Below, in pieces: positions 21,380-32,980 of a DNA stretch of 64,000 nt. Below the pieces are notes generated by a model. That model made no database searches. It was not told the origin of the DNA and saw nothing but the letters and a program-made list of their open reading frames with translations. Position 1 is the stretch's first letter. Each line of letters begins with the position of its first letter. The stretch is taken from contig NC_053410.1 of NCBI RefSeq assembly GCF_016859285.1, positions 248,694-312,693 on the forward strand. The letters are read 5' to 3'. The DNA is from Xiphias gladius (Eukaryota; Chordata; Actinopteri; Istiophoriformes; Xiphiidae). The translations under genes were made by a program, and so were the position numbers.

Positions 21380-24300
21380 TCACATATTAAGAAAAATTCT
21401 CACTGAAGAAAAGATTTTTTTAAATATGTATAGTTTTACATGTTTTAATACAGGGCTGAACATTAAGTTACATTTTATTAAATTTGTGACATTCTGAACA
21501 TGTGAGTGAACAGAACTTACTGTTATCACAAAGTTAAACTGAGAGCAGCTACAACAACCAATAACATCTAACCACGTGTTCCACTAACCAATCAGTTCAC
21601 CGTCCAGTCCAGAAGACCATAAACTGGAACTGGTCAGACTGGAATTAATCAGGACAAACAACAGCAGCGAACAACATGAGGAGGGAAACTTGCTCGGATT
21701 TATTCAAACATGTTACTGTTACATTTATTAATATTAAGGCAATGAACTGATTATCCAGACAGAGACTTTTGATAATATTGATCAAGATGGATGCTGAGAG
21801 CAGTGGTGGTTTATTAGGCACCTCACCTACTCTTTCACGTTGCTCCTTGTACCAGCTTTTCCTGTTATTTTTGGCTGGACTGATCTACATTTTTCAACGA
21901 TTGGATTATGGTTTAAAAGAAACCTACAATCACCCAATGAGTAACCTAAGAATTTGTGCTTCAAACCACAGCACCAGAGACAAAGGATACGACTGCACAT
22001 GGCTGCTTTATTAGTGGCTTCTCCTGCTCCTCTTTCCTCTCCTGGCTTGTAAATAACTACAACATTCAGTTCAACCAATCAAACTGTAAAGAAAGAAAAC
22101 CTTTAGGCTACATCTGCAGGAACAAAAGCTATGTCTACATATAACTGCCTTGTTTGTGGTTCCTAAGTGTTCCACTTGGACAAGGTCTGACCATGAAGAT
22201 AAAGATGAAACACCAAATATTCCTGTCCATGTTTCACTATCATAGCAAAACAACTTTTTTGGGCATGGATGTCATGTCATTTATTTGACCTGCTGGCAGT
22301 AACACAAAATTCTACAAGCGAAGACAAACAACAGGGACGTTGTTTTTAAAGTACTGCTGTTTTTGCTTATGTTAAGTGGTGATATAAGTCTCCCAGCAAA
22401 TGTGCAGACTGAAGGGAGTCTGCAGTGGGCACGCCTGGACAAGCTTACTGCTGACATCCACTGGCCCTGCAGAGGAGAGTGACTTCTTCAGGGAATTTCA
22501 TCAGAAAACAGGTATTGTTGGAACATCAGAAGCTGAGCTTGGCTGTGACAAAGTGAACTTTCGTCTGTATCACAACAGGAGACCATGCAGAAAGCCTTTC
22601 AACAACCAGATCTCAGTCCTGCTCCTAATCTCAATAGATACAATGAGTTTCAGCAAGTTTATGTAAAGCCACAATGTGTTGAAAGTGAAACAAACTTTAA
22701 ATAAGGGAACTAAATTACATACTGGCAAGGAATTCGTGGTTGTGCAACACATACGAAAAATTCCTAAATATTTTTAAACTGTGAATCATGAGACAAAACC
22801 AGACAGTTTTAGTGGAGGCCATCTGAACACACAGAGGGTGTTTTCAAAGGGGGACCAAGTTCAACATCTGCTGAGACATGAGTAGTTGACCTGCTCTGAG
22901 CGGGCGGACGGCGGACAGCGCAGAACGTGCTCATTCATGGCACCTCGGTTGTAGTGCACTGCTGGATTTGGGGCGCCATATGGCTGAAGAAGACACCTCA
23001 GTGTGCTGCAGGAAAACAGAGCCCTGAACCATACCAAAACAGTCTCGGTTTGTTTTTCATTACAGAGAAAACGTCAGGATAGATTTATAATCAATATTAT
23101 GCAGAAGAATATGTTTCAAATACATGGGCCAGATTTGGCCATCAAACAGGCCCGGGGGGGTCGGGCACTGTGTAGTTCCTCATGCAACAATATTGTTTGG
23201 GTGTTTTAACCTCATTTTAAGGCCTAGTGAAGGATGGAAGCTGCAAATGAGCTTTAGTTATAGGCCTTGAATACATTACATCTGTTGCACTGCTTATCTG
23301 CATGTAACCATGTTTATCAGTGCAGTCCCTGTTAAAGAAACTAATAAATCAACCTCAAAAATGTTTTAGCAGTTATTTCTCAGACCTCTGCCGCTGGTCC
23401 TCAGATAGTCTGTGGTGGTTTGTGTCAGTTAGCCTCTCTCTCCGGGTTCCACAGTGGTTGACTGAAGCCCAGAATAAAGTTAGGGCAGCAGAGTGACTGC
23501 TCCTCTTCCAACCTCAATCTGAAAACCACATTTTTAAACTTCACCTCCACACCCTCTTCCATAATAGCTCTTGCTTATGTCTCATTTCAAAATCAAACTC
23601 TTAGCAGTTGTGCTATGGGATCGCACACGCCCCATGTTTTCTGATTTCTGATGGCATCCGGCTCTTGCTTCCAAAGCCAACAATATACTTGCTTTGATTG
23701 ACGTGTCCTGTGTTCCTTCCGCTCATGATTGGTGGGGGCGGTTTTGGATCACCACAACAACGACAGAAAGTTCTGAAGAGAAACTCAGAGCTCCATCTAC
23801 GACATCACCTATGTCGTTTTCTCTGCTGTGATCTCGTGATCTCGTTAACAATATTGTAATGTGCTCAAGCGTCGCTGGGGTTTCGGTTTTCATTGTACAA
23901 AAGCAGAAGCTCACGAGGAGGATAGTCTGTTTTCGGCCAGGTTTGATCGGGCCCTAATCTGCCCTGTAGTGAATCTACTTTATATCCTCCACATACACAC
24001 AGAGTACACTGGCAAGTATGTGAACGACGACGCTGGTGTTTCAGCTAATGTCTATGTGTACTGTATGTGTTGGGAAAAAGAAACCATGTCTAAGGGTTTA
24101 AGGGGGTTGGCTGCTGCTGATAGTCACTTTGGACAAAAGCCTGTGTAAGACGAATGTAATGTGATGTACCGTGCAGCCGCTGGCGCAAAGGACCTGCCGA
24201 GAACTGAGGTTGCGTTAAGACACTAAGCACCGTGTGAGAAATGCAGCTCATTCATTCATCTGGCAAAAAGCACACAGCACTGTGTTTAGGCCAATCAAAC

Positions 24301-24440
24301 ACTCACACTGGACTTCCTGGATCATATTTCACTGCCTCACCTGTACCTCAAACAACACCGTCACACCATCACACACATGCAGGTTTTTAAATACAGGGCT
24401 GGCTTTAGTCTGATAAAAATCATCAGTGTCTTTTCATTTT
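21380..24440. other. Putative NLR 5' intron, mostly unrecognised
   Basis: No clear gene. At about 24120-24166 the sequence TCACTTTGGACAAAAGCCTG, followed by a GTAATGTGATG tail, resembles the widespread 3' tail of fish LINE/SINE elements. Short frames near 22.4-22.7 kb and 23.9-24.1 kb have no recognised similarity. Confidence 0.4.
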
Positions 24441-24457
24441 CAGTTTCAGATCCTCAC

Positions 24458-24588
24458 CTCTGATCAGTCGACTGCTGTTCATACCGGAAGTTATTAGGAC
24501 GATCCATAGACCACTGTTCCCTGGGACAGTCACTGTTCATGGCCACAAAGCTGGTTCAGGTTCAGGAGAGTCTGGTCTCTGATGGATC
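24458..24588 (-). pseudogene. Diverged NLR N-terminal exon, copy 5 (frameshifted)
   Basis: Acceptor TTCAATCAG, donor CAGAG|GTGAGG. It starts IHQRPDSPEPEP, then shifts frame and reaches TGA. In another frame MNSD, then WSMDRPNNF, YEQQSTDQR follow, a good match to the NLR exon. A 15-nt insertion flanked by CACTGTTC repeats separates MNSD from WSMD. The 131-nt length is not compatible with the other copies' phase, unless translation begins at the internal ATG (MNSD), which reads through to the donor in the right phase. Confidence 0.6.
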
Positions 24589-25226
24589 CTGATTGAATAA
24601 AATGTACTAAAGCTTATATATTCAGTTAAATCCTCACTGAATAAAAGATTTTTTGAAATTGAAATAATGTATAATTTTACATGTTTTAATACAGGGCTGG
24701 ACAATAAATTAAATGTATTCAATTAATAACATTTAGTTCATTGTTACTGAACTAAATTTTTTCCTTTAGCGCAAAGTTATATAAATAGTTTGAACTGCAT
24801 TTATCAAATTGAGAGCAACTACAACAACTGGCATCTAATCAGTCACATGACAAACACAACAGCTCTGACTGGAGGAAACCCATCAAGCTTTGGGACAGCT
24901 TATTTACCTCAATACTAAATACACTCATCTGACGGTTTCCATGGCACAGTAGAAATGTTGTGGGCACTTTGAGCTGCAGTGTCGTTTCCTCGAAACGACA
25001 TTCGCTAAGCTCTCTAGTCTTTTGGAGTGTCTGAAGACGAGAGGCATACACTTCATGTTGCCTTTTCCTTGGCTTTCTTTGGGGATGAGATCTGTTTTCA
25101 CTTCTGTTTGACTGACTTTGAAAAGCTCTTCCACATTTGAAATTTTCCCTTTTCTTCTAAGTCTACTATATTCAGTCAGAGCATGCAGAGGCAGCTCGTC
25201 GAAAAGTCCAAAATGAATCATGTTAC

Positions 25227-25285
25227 CTTGGCAGATGCTTTTGAATTCACCCCCACATCAGCTCCCAGAACCTTTCTCCCTTCAT
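25227..25285 (-). other. Exon-like segment, possible NLR 5' leader exon
   Basis: A 59-nt segment between CACTACAG and GTAACATG on the minus strand, homologous to 1519-1559. It lies about 640 nt upstream of the 24458-24588 exon. A continuous frame (DEGRKVLGADVGVNSKASAK) exists, but the ATG frame stops quickly, so a 5'-UTR exon or a coding middle exon are both possible. Confidence 0.4.
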
Positions 25286-25539
25286 CTGTAGTGGAAACAC
25301 AGATGAAATGTCCAGATGATTATTAATGATAGTAATTCCCCAGGAACATTACATACACCGCTGATGTAACCACACAAAAACCTTTAGAAAGAGAAAAGCA
25401 GCTGCAACACAACCAGCTCAGAAAATGAAACTTAACTTTCCAACAGGAAGGAAACAGAGAGAGGATGGGGACCGGAGTTTCAAAATAATTTGATTCACAC
25501 ATTGCTTGAAATATTAAAAACACAGACTGACAACCAGTG

Positions 25540-25720
25540 GTTGGAGAAGTATTAAGATCTTTTACACCAGGAAAAGTAGAAATACCTCATATTAAAAATA
25601 CTCAGTTACTAGTAAAACTCCTGCATTCAAAATCTTAAGTATAAGTACACAAGTATTGTCGAGTAGTTTGGTGTTATTTACTGTGTCAAACAGCCGTCTT
25701 TGAAGGGTGGAACATCTGTA
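25540..25720. repeat. Dispersed element of the GTACTTTTACTGCAG family
   Basis: Text such as AAATACTCAGTTACTAGTAAAACTCC and TAAGTATAAGTACACAAGTATT matches the repeats at 26260-26370, 26890-26990, 38240-38320, 43000-43445 and 49720-50045. This is a common short non-autonomous element in percomorph fish, and its class is uncertain. Confidence 0.5.
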
Positions 25721-26259
25721 ATGTACAGATTCAGATGTTGAAATGATTTGCATTCTGCTGCCACACAGACAGGAAACCTCAAACTGGGGTTTTGTTGATG
25801 TATTTTATTCTGAAAGGATTCAGAGGACATGGTAGTTTCTTTTGTTTTTTTACAGTTGGTAACATATTTCCCAGCACTGGGTTCAGTTTTTTTGAGAATC
25901 AGACTTAATTTGACATCTTCTCACACGGAGAATAAGTTTTGGTGCAGAAGTAAAGAAAAATAAGATCATGAAGCTGGAGTCGAGAAGGAAAAGTAAACTT
26001 TATATGATTCTATACAAAGAGACAGAAGCCGTAAATACGACAAAGTTTGACATTTACCACATTCTGCTACATCTGCATTTAAAACGATGTAAAAAATAAA
26101 AATGCATAAACTCCTAAATGGGACCAACACTGAGGAAGACCTGTATCAGGTGAGGCTGACTCCAGAACAGTTTGCAAATGTGGCCGATGTGGTGTTTCAC
26201 CACTCTCACCCAGTCACAGACCAGTTTACAGCCCTTCGCCGGAATAAGTGGAGGAGGAA

Positions 26260-26370
26260 GTACTCAGACACTTTACTGCAATAAAAGCGCTGTAAAAAAT
26301 ACTCTGTTACAAGTAAAAATCCCGCATTTAAAGTGTTCCCTCAGTAAAAGTATGTGAGTGTAATCGGGAA
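26260..26370. repeat. Dispersed element of the GTACTTTTACTGCAG family
   Basis: GGAAGTACTCAGACACTTTA, then CTGCAATAAAAG and TACAAGTAAAAATCCCGCAT. A partial copy. Confidence 0.5.
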
Positions 26371-26479
26371 AATTTAATTCAAGTATTAAAGGGAATAATT
26401 AAAAGTAAGTGACTGTTTTACTGTTTTATATCATTAGATTATTATAACTGATGCTTTAATGTGTGAACAGCATTTTTCT

Positions 26480-26990
26480 GTCCGAGCCGGCGAGTAACGA
26501 TTATTTTCATTATACATTTATCAGTTGCTTGATTTAATTCATTGTTTTTTTCAGAAAACAGCGAAGCCCTCACAAAGCTTGTTTTGTCCGACCAAAAGTC
26601 CAAACCTCAAAATAATTCAAAATAAATTCAAAAGGTGCAAATAATCAGCAAATGGTCGCGTTTGAGAAGCTTGAAGCATGAAATGTTTCAGGCATTTTGC
26701 TCAAAGAAATGACTTAAAGCACTATCAAAGTAGCTGTCAATTCATTTTCTGTCAATTGACTAAATGTCTCAGGTGTGCTTGTACATATTGTAGGTACTGT
26801 AATTGAATTCTTAACCGAGCATCAGATTTTATAAACTTTTCACGTTTTGTGTGAAAAATCTTAAACTGTATAGTAACTGCAGCTGTCACATAAATGTAGT
26901 AGAGTACGAGTATAAAGTAACAGGAAAAGAAAATACTCAGGTAAAGTATAAGTACCTCAAATTTTTGCTCAAGTACAGCACTGCCCAGGA
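26480..26990. repeat. Nested dispersed repeats
   Basis: Contains a TIR-type element part (CGATTATTTTCATTATACAT, about 26495-26770), followed by sequence of the GTACTTTTACTGCAG family (about 26890-26990, AGTATAAGTACCTC). No coding potential. Confidence 0.45.
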
Positions 26991-27639
26991 CGGTGTCCCT
27001 TTTCCCCCCAGCTGTGATTTCATTGATCTGCTCGGCCTGAACCTGAGACTTCTCCGCTCACTCTGTTCGAGTCAGTTGATCTTCTGCCCGCAGCCGAGTG
27101 GTGGGTCGGACTGTGGAACAGCTGCAGACGGACCACCGGAACCTCTGACCTACCAGAGATCGGCCGATCGCCCAGGAGCCAGATCGTCGATCGGGACCCG
27201 TGACCCTCCTCAAACTGCAGGTCGAACAACAACCGATCTGGCAGAATTTTTAAGGGCTAAAATCGGACCGAATCCGTACAGTATCTGTCCAACCTCACTC
27301 CCCATCCCTCAGCCCCACAGAGGAATTCTCCTCCTCATGAAGGTGGGGGGGGTTATGATCAGATGAACGTGGGATGTCTGCATATATAGGCAGAGGGCTG
27401 TGGGGAAGCTTCTCTCCCTGGTGGACTGAGGAGAGGACATAAAACAGTGCTGTGTTTCTGTATCTCTACCATCCTATACATCTCTGTATAGTCAGTGTTA
27501 CAGCGTTGTGTTGCACTAGTGGAATTACTTTTCATTTTTACTTTGTGCACTTGGAATTACTCCATGCAAATATAGCAACGGATAAATAACTCCAGACGAA
27601 CGACAAGTTAAAGGATGAACCCGAACCATGAGCAGAGGA

Positions 27640-28030
27640 ACAGGATGACGATGCCTCCATCCACAGGTCCCGAGGGGTCACTGAATGGTCTGATGAGTGT
27701 GAAAATGACGCGAATCATGTGACGTGGCCTTCGCAGTCACCAGATCTCAACCCAGTTGAACACCTACGGGAGATTTGGGACCCACGTGTTGGACGGCGCT
27801 CTCCACCACCACCATCTAAACACCAGATGAGGGAACATCCTTAGGAAGTCTGGAGTTCATCCCTCCAGCAGAGTCCAGAGACTTGGAGAATCGATCATGA
27901 GGAGAACTGAAGCTGTTCTGGAGGCTGGTGGTGGCTCTACACCTGACTGAGACGCTTTATGCTGCTTCTCCTTTAATCTGTCACCCATCTGTACATAAAA
28001 TATAAATAAAAAAGCCTGGTGAACCATGTT
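27640..28030 (+). mobile_element. Tc1-like transposase remnant
   Basis: The plus strand encodes ENDANHVTWPSQSPDLNPVE followed by HLREIWD. The WPSQSPDLNP(I/V)E motif is the conserved block around the late catalytic aspartate of Tc1/mariner transposases. The reading frame is lost downstream (stop codons after about 27840). It is a C-terminal relic with no terminal repeats identified. Confidence 0.7.
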
Positions 28031-28049
28031 GCAGCATTTCTGATTCATT

Positions 28050-29920
28050 TACATAACGTTTACTGTAATGCGGAACAAAATGCCATTCTATCTGTTTTAA
28101 TGGAATCGTGGTTTATGGCAAATATAAAAAGAAACAAGTAAATAAACCAATAAATAAATAATAACCAACCAAGCACATCAATATATCAACAGGGAAAAGC
28201 TACATCAGCAGTGACAGCAGTGATCCATACTGTAACGCTGCCTGATGCTAGTGTGTCAAGGTCAGTGTGTTCTGAGAGATATTTTCCTTGTTGGGAGACA
28301 GTTGTTGTCAGGTCTGGTCCCAGAGTGGATCCTGATGCGGATCCAGCGTGTTGTGGGATCAGTGTGACTGAGTGTTTTGGACGTGACGTTAACTGCTGAG
28401 TTTCAAAGAAGAGTGAACCAGAGAAATGTGGTTTACTAAATGTAAAACACTGTGATCTGAACTGTGTAGTATGGAGAGAGCTGCATCCCCCCCCCCACCC
28501 CGTTGAACCATACAGAAACCATGCTGAGCGTCTATCACCCTCTTGTGGTCACACTGAGTCACTAGAACTGACAGGAATATTGGTCTGATGCTATTTCATG
28601 GGGAAAGAGGCTTCCGACACAAATTCTTCTCGAACCCAAATGTCCGGACTTAACCAAACTCACCGCATCGAGAATTTAACGAGTGAGTTCCCGGGAGGAG
28701 GTCTGTCCAAATCCAGGATTCATGGAGTCCACAACAGGACTCGAGGACTTTCTGTGGACTTCTAAAGAGTCTGTTTGGGGGTGGAGACTGAAGCAGATTA
28801 TTCCTAATCCGTAAAGACGTGGACATGACGAAGTAAAAATAAATAACAATCACCAGATTCATTTGTGCAGACGTTGCTGTTTTCATTGCTGCCGTATTTG
28901 TTTATTGATGCAGTGAAGTTCCATGTTGCACAGATAGAACACGTACTGATTGAATAATCTGGATTAGCTCTAATCTGCAGGTTTTGGTCCGTCAGTGTGG
29001 GGATCCTCGGAGGGTTTGATGTTGATATAATATCGTGTTTATCAGCTAATGTGGAGGGAAGATAGATCTGTATAGATACTGTGTAAAGCAGCGGACCTGC
29101 ACATCTCGTGCAGAAATTGACAACATCGGCACAGTTCAGAAAAATACCGTGAAACGAGTCACAGGGTCAGAAATGGGGGACTCGGTCCGTGAGTCCAGAG
29201 TGTGGAAGTCTGGATCTGAATCCAATTCACAGAGTGAAGACACGCAGAGGAAACTTCTTTTAAAGGTTTATTACAAAACGCAAGACAAAACATGTCAACT
29301 GGGTTTATTCTATTCAAACACGATACAATGACGAACGACCTATCTGCAGGTGAAGCTGAGAAACCACCAACCAAACAAAAACAAGCCAACACAACATGGA
29401 TCTAAATGCAAAACGCTGCTGTGGACAGGAGGAGGAGAACGGCAGCTTTAAGGCCCGGAATGAAGGAGACAGAGACCGGAGCATTGGGAGCTGGGGTGGG
29501 GGTTCGGGGGGTGCGCACAGAGTGCTTCTTTTCATTTTCTACCAGAGGTTTGTAGCGCGACTCAGACGACCTGCCGCCTACACACAAATATAAATAGGTG
29601 CCCTTTAAATTAAGTCCAATCCAATTCAAACAGGGAAATGTTATTCACAGAGTCTTCACTCAGAGTGTCCGCAGCCATCAGACAGCCCCACAAGCAGGAA
29701 ATGAAAAAGTGAAAGGTGGTGGTGGGGGGGGGCAAGGTCCGCTGATGTCCACAGGTGAGAGCTGGTCCATCTGTCAGGGAAGAAAAACTAACTTGATGTT
29801 CCTTCATGTTTGGTCCAAGACATCAATCTCTAAATAACCAACAATTTACCAAAGCTGGCATGAGCCTGGACAGACAGATGTTCCGTGCTGGGACACAAGA
29901 GTCCTCAAAGTTTTTTGAAG
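28050..29920. other. Intergenic, no gene recognised
   Basis: Only short frames on both strands. A C-run (about 28490-28500) and G-runs (about 29725) are present. Nothing further could be supported. Confidence 0.4.
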
Positions 29921-29925
29921 TGTCA

Positions 29926-30350
29926 GACAGACGTACGTTTGAGTCCACAGTTGCGGTAAATCACTGCAAAGTTGTCGCAAAAACTCACATTTACTTTGTG
30001 GAAACTCCTCATTTATACTTGTACTTTCGTCTTTTCCATGAACCAATAAAACACAACTCTAATTCTTGTTCTGTTTTTGGACATTTTTGTCCCAATGTCA
30101 TGAGATTTGGACGTCTAAATGTTACCTCAGACAGACCTCCGTTTGCGTCACAATTTCACAAAAAATGGCGCGACATCTCACGTTTACTTTTCTATTTGTA
30201 CTATCTCTTTTAAGTCAACCAGTTGGCTTTGTTTGTTCATTTTTGTCCAAATGTCGTCTCAGATGGACGTTCATTTGAGTCAAAATTTGCTGCATATCCC
30301 CAAAAATTGTCACAAAATCTGGGGGGGTTTACTTTACAGGTTGGTCGTTA
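29926..30350. repeat. Decayed tandem repeat, 2-3 units of about 130-200 bp
   Basis: Three unit starts are recognisable by CAGACAGACGTACGTTTGAG (about 29926), CAGACAGACCTCCGTTTGCG (about 30129) and CAGATGGACGTTCATTTGAG (about 30259). Each is followed by a CA-rich or CACAAAA stretch, a TTTACTTT block and, in the first two, ATTTTTGTCC(C/A)AATGTC. The units differ in length by indels. Confidence 0.55.
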
Positions 30351-30399
30351 ATAAAATGATCTGGAGGCTTTAACTTTGAAAAACCGGACGTCTGCTGTT

Positions 30400-31740
30400 G
30401 TTGGAGTCTTTTCCTGTCTGCTGCTGCCCATGATGACGATGCTAAACGATAAATGTGGCGGTGATGTTGCTACGGTAACGAGGGCAGCTAGGCCAGGCGT
30501 GGCTGCCTAGATGCTCTCTTGTTTTTTTTTGTTTTTTTTTTTTAAACTTGTGAATCACATTTAAATACCATTTATATTTATATATTACAACATTGTTCCA
30601 AATTCATAAATAAGTAGTGCAGTTTCCCCTTCAACGTCCGCCAACACCACCACTCTGCTGCTAAAACAAGAAACCCAAACGTCAGACGCTGCAGATCGGT
30701 CATCAAACACACCTGGCTGAAAAACTACAAATATGGCCGACTAGCTGCAGGTAATAGTCTTCATGCATACATTAATGTGGAGGAATGCCAGCTCCGACCG
30801 GTCGGCTTGTCTGCTCGGATTTCACATTTTAATCTTTTAAAAATGTCAAATATCAAAGCTATAACACAGTTAACTGATCAGAACGTTGTGCCAATAAGAA
30901 CTTCAGCCAATCAAAATCACTCAGGGAGGAACTGGGCCGTGACATCCGAGGGGAAAAATCAGGAGAAGGAAACAAACATGGAGATGAGTGAAGGAGTCGC
31001 TGCTCTGAACTCTGAGGGAGGTTTATCAACGACAATAGTCTCTCCAGCTTTAATCAGCTGACTTGTTATTATTCAGAAATGCAGAGAAAGATTTGAGAGA
31101 AAAAAAAAAGTCCTGGTTTGGTTGGAAAAACATTTTCTGCTGTAGAGCTGACACGAATATTTGATCATTATCTTCAAGCTAAGAAATAAACTCAAGAACA
31201 TTTTCAGATTCAGGGACAAATCTGAATTCTGAGAAAAAAACCCCACTACAAATAAAGTCAGAATTATGAGGTGTGTTTTACAGGATCCAGACTAATCTCG
31301 GAAAATACATCTCTGAATTCGGATGAATCACAAAATTTTGAGAAAAACTGTAAACACAGAACTCTGAGACTAAAGTATTTTTTCCTCAAAATCCTGATTT
31401 AGCTCAGAAAATAAAAATAGAAAATAGTAACTTTGTCATTAATGAACTTCCATTAAATCAAAATGGCTTGCTACCATCTGGTCTCAGTACTTTGATTATT
31501 TATCACAGAAATCAAATATAAACGGAATCTACAGGTGTTGTCGGTGTAAAGCTTTTCTGTAGAGACTCAGTTTCCCATATTGCTCTGCGTGCTGACAGAG
31601 GTCCTGGGGCTGATGGGGAATGAAGTGTGGAGAGGGCAGAATGAAAGCAAACAGCATCCTAACAGACACGTGGAGTAGGGGGCGTGGCAGGGGACAGGAC
31701 GGGGCAGGGGGTAACACTTTAAATCTAATCCCATCCTGAA
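30400..31740. other. Intergenic, no gene recognised
   Basis: AT-rich sequence with a T-run (about 30521-30542). Nothing with gene or repeat identity could be supported. Confidence 0.4.
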
Positions 31741-31767
31741 GCGCAATTAACTAATGGTCAATTATGA

Positions 31768-31822
31768 CCATATATGGACACGACCATATGTGGAGATCCC
31801 TCCGCCATACGACCATATATGG
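31768..31822. promoter_or_regulatory. Cluster of CArG-like boxes (two perfect, one near-perfect)
   Basis: CCATATATGG occurs at 31768-31777 and 31813-31822. CCATATGTGG lies between them at 31784-31793. CC(A/T)6GG is the serum response factor consensus. They sit about 250-300 nt downstream of the zinc-finger stop codon. They may equally be units of a local tandem repeat. Confidence 0.35.
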
Positions 31823-31904
31823 ATATCCTGCTGCTATCTACACCAGAGAAGAATCAACCAGTTCCAGTTCCCAAAACCTGGACAACCACGAGCGGCCAAG
31901 AATC

Positions 31905-32062
31905 TGTCCCCAACTGGTCCAGAACTGGTGGAGAACTGGTCCAGAACTTTTTTCAAATTAGAACTTTTCCAGAACTGGTCCCAAACCAGTCCAGAACCAG
32001 TCAATACTGATTCAGAACCAACTCAGAACTCAGGTCCAGAACTGGTCCTAACCCAGTCCAGA
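31905..32062. repeat. Degenerate 12-mer-type repeat around CCAGAACTGGT
   Basis: Repeated phrases: AACTGGTCCAGAACTGGT, GGAGAACTGGTCCAGAAC, CCAGAACTGGTCC, CCAGTCCAGAACCAGTC. The motif CCAGAACTGG is a partial palindrome. Probably inside the 3' UTR of the zinc-finger gene. Confidence 0.6.
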
Positions 32063-32073
32063 GCCGGGCAACG

Positions 32074-32980
32074 TCACTCGGAGTCAGACTCCAGCGGGGC
32101 GGTCTCATCTAAGACGGCTCTCTTCCGGCGCTTAGCAGCAGCGGCGCGAGCCCGCTGCTCCTCCTCCAGGTGTGCCTTCTTATGGCGGGAGAAACTGGAT
32201 GAGTGCATGAAGGTCTTGTTGCAGGCCGCGCAGGTGTAGGTCTTGGTTTTGGCGGCGGGGTGTCCGGTCTTGGCATGAAGCTGCTTCTGGTGCTGCTGCA
32301 GTTTCCCCCGCCCACCGCCATCCCCCGCCCTGTGGGTCTGCTGGTGCCGCGCCAGGCTGGAGGCATGGCTGAATCGCTTCCCACACTGGCTGCAGCCGTG
32401 GCGACCAGCTCCAGCTCCAGCTCCAGCTCCTCCTCCTCCTCCTCCTCCCCCCTCCTCCTCCTCAGAGGTGGTGGAGCCCCGTTTGCTGGCCCGGCCTCCA
32501 CGGCGGCGGCGGTTCTTCTTACAGAGGGTGTAGAAGTTGGGCTTGTCGCGGGAGCAGAGCTTGAGGCGGATCTTGAGGTCAGACGAGGTCTCGCCCAGGT
32601 TCTCCTTGCCAGGCGTGTAGTTGTCCAGCAGCTCCTTGACGTGGGTCACCTGGTGTTTCGACAGCTGCGTGGACGTCCTGAAGCTCATGTCGCACTGTGG
32701 GCAGGCATAGAACTTGTCGCCGCTCTGACTCTGAATGATGGCAGCCGCCACATGCTGCTGTTGCTGCCGCTTGGTCTTCTTGTTCTTGCCGCCGGCCTTC
32801 AGCGAGTGGCGCAGGGTGGCCATGTTGGGGCCGAGGGCGACGTCCTTGGGGATTCCTTTTCCTTTCTTGTGGATGAGGCGGTGGCGCGACAGGCTTGAGC
32901 TGTGGTTGAACTCCTTCCCGCAGATGTTGCAGGGATGGATACGCCGCTTCCCGTGCAGCCGCAGGTGACTCCCCAGCATC
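32074..32980 (-). CDS. Zinc-finger gene, coding exon 2 (last)
   Basis: Acceptor CCTGTCAG|G, then MLGSHLRLH completing finger 2, and fingers 3-6. The stop codon is at 32074-32076. The sequence is much richer in G+C than its surroundings, with a poly-Gly/GA tract encoded by CTCCTC/AGCTCC repeats on the plus strand. Confidence 0.87.

Noticed and set aside
26102..26284. 60-codon plus-strand frame (NTEEDLYQVRLTPEQFANVA)
   Set aside because: It has a protein-like look, but no family could be assigned, the end runs into a dispersed repeat and there is no splice context.
32203..32898. 231-codon plus-strand frame opposite the zinc-finger exon
   Set aside because: Shadow of the real minus-strand exon. 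The zinc-finger ligands on the minus strand explain the sequence.
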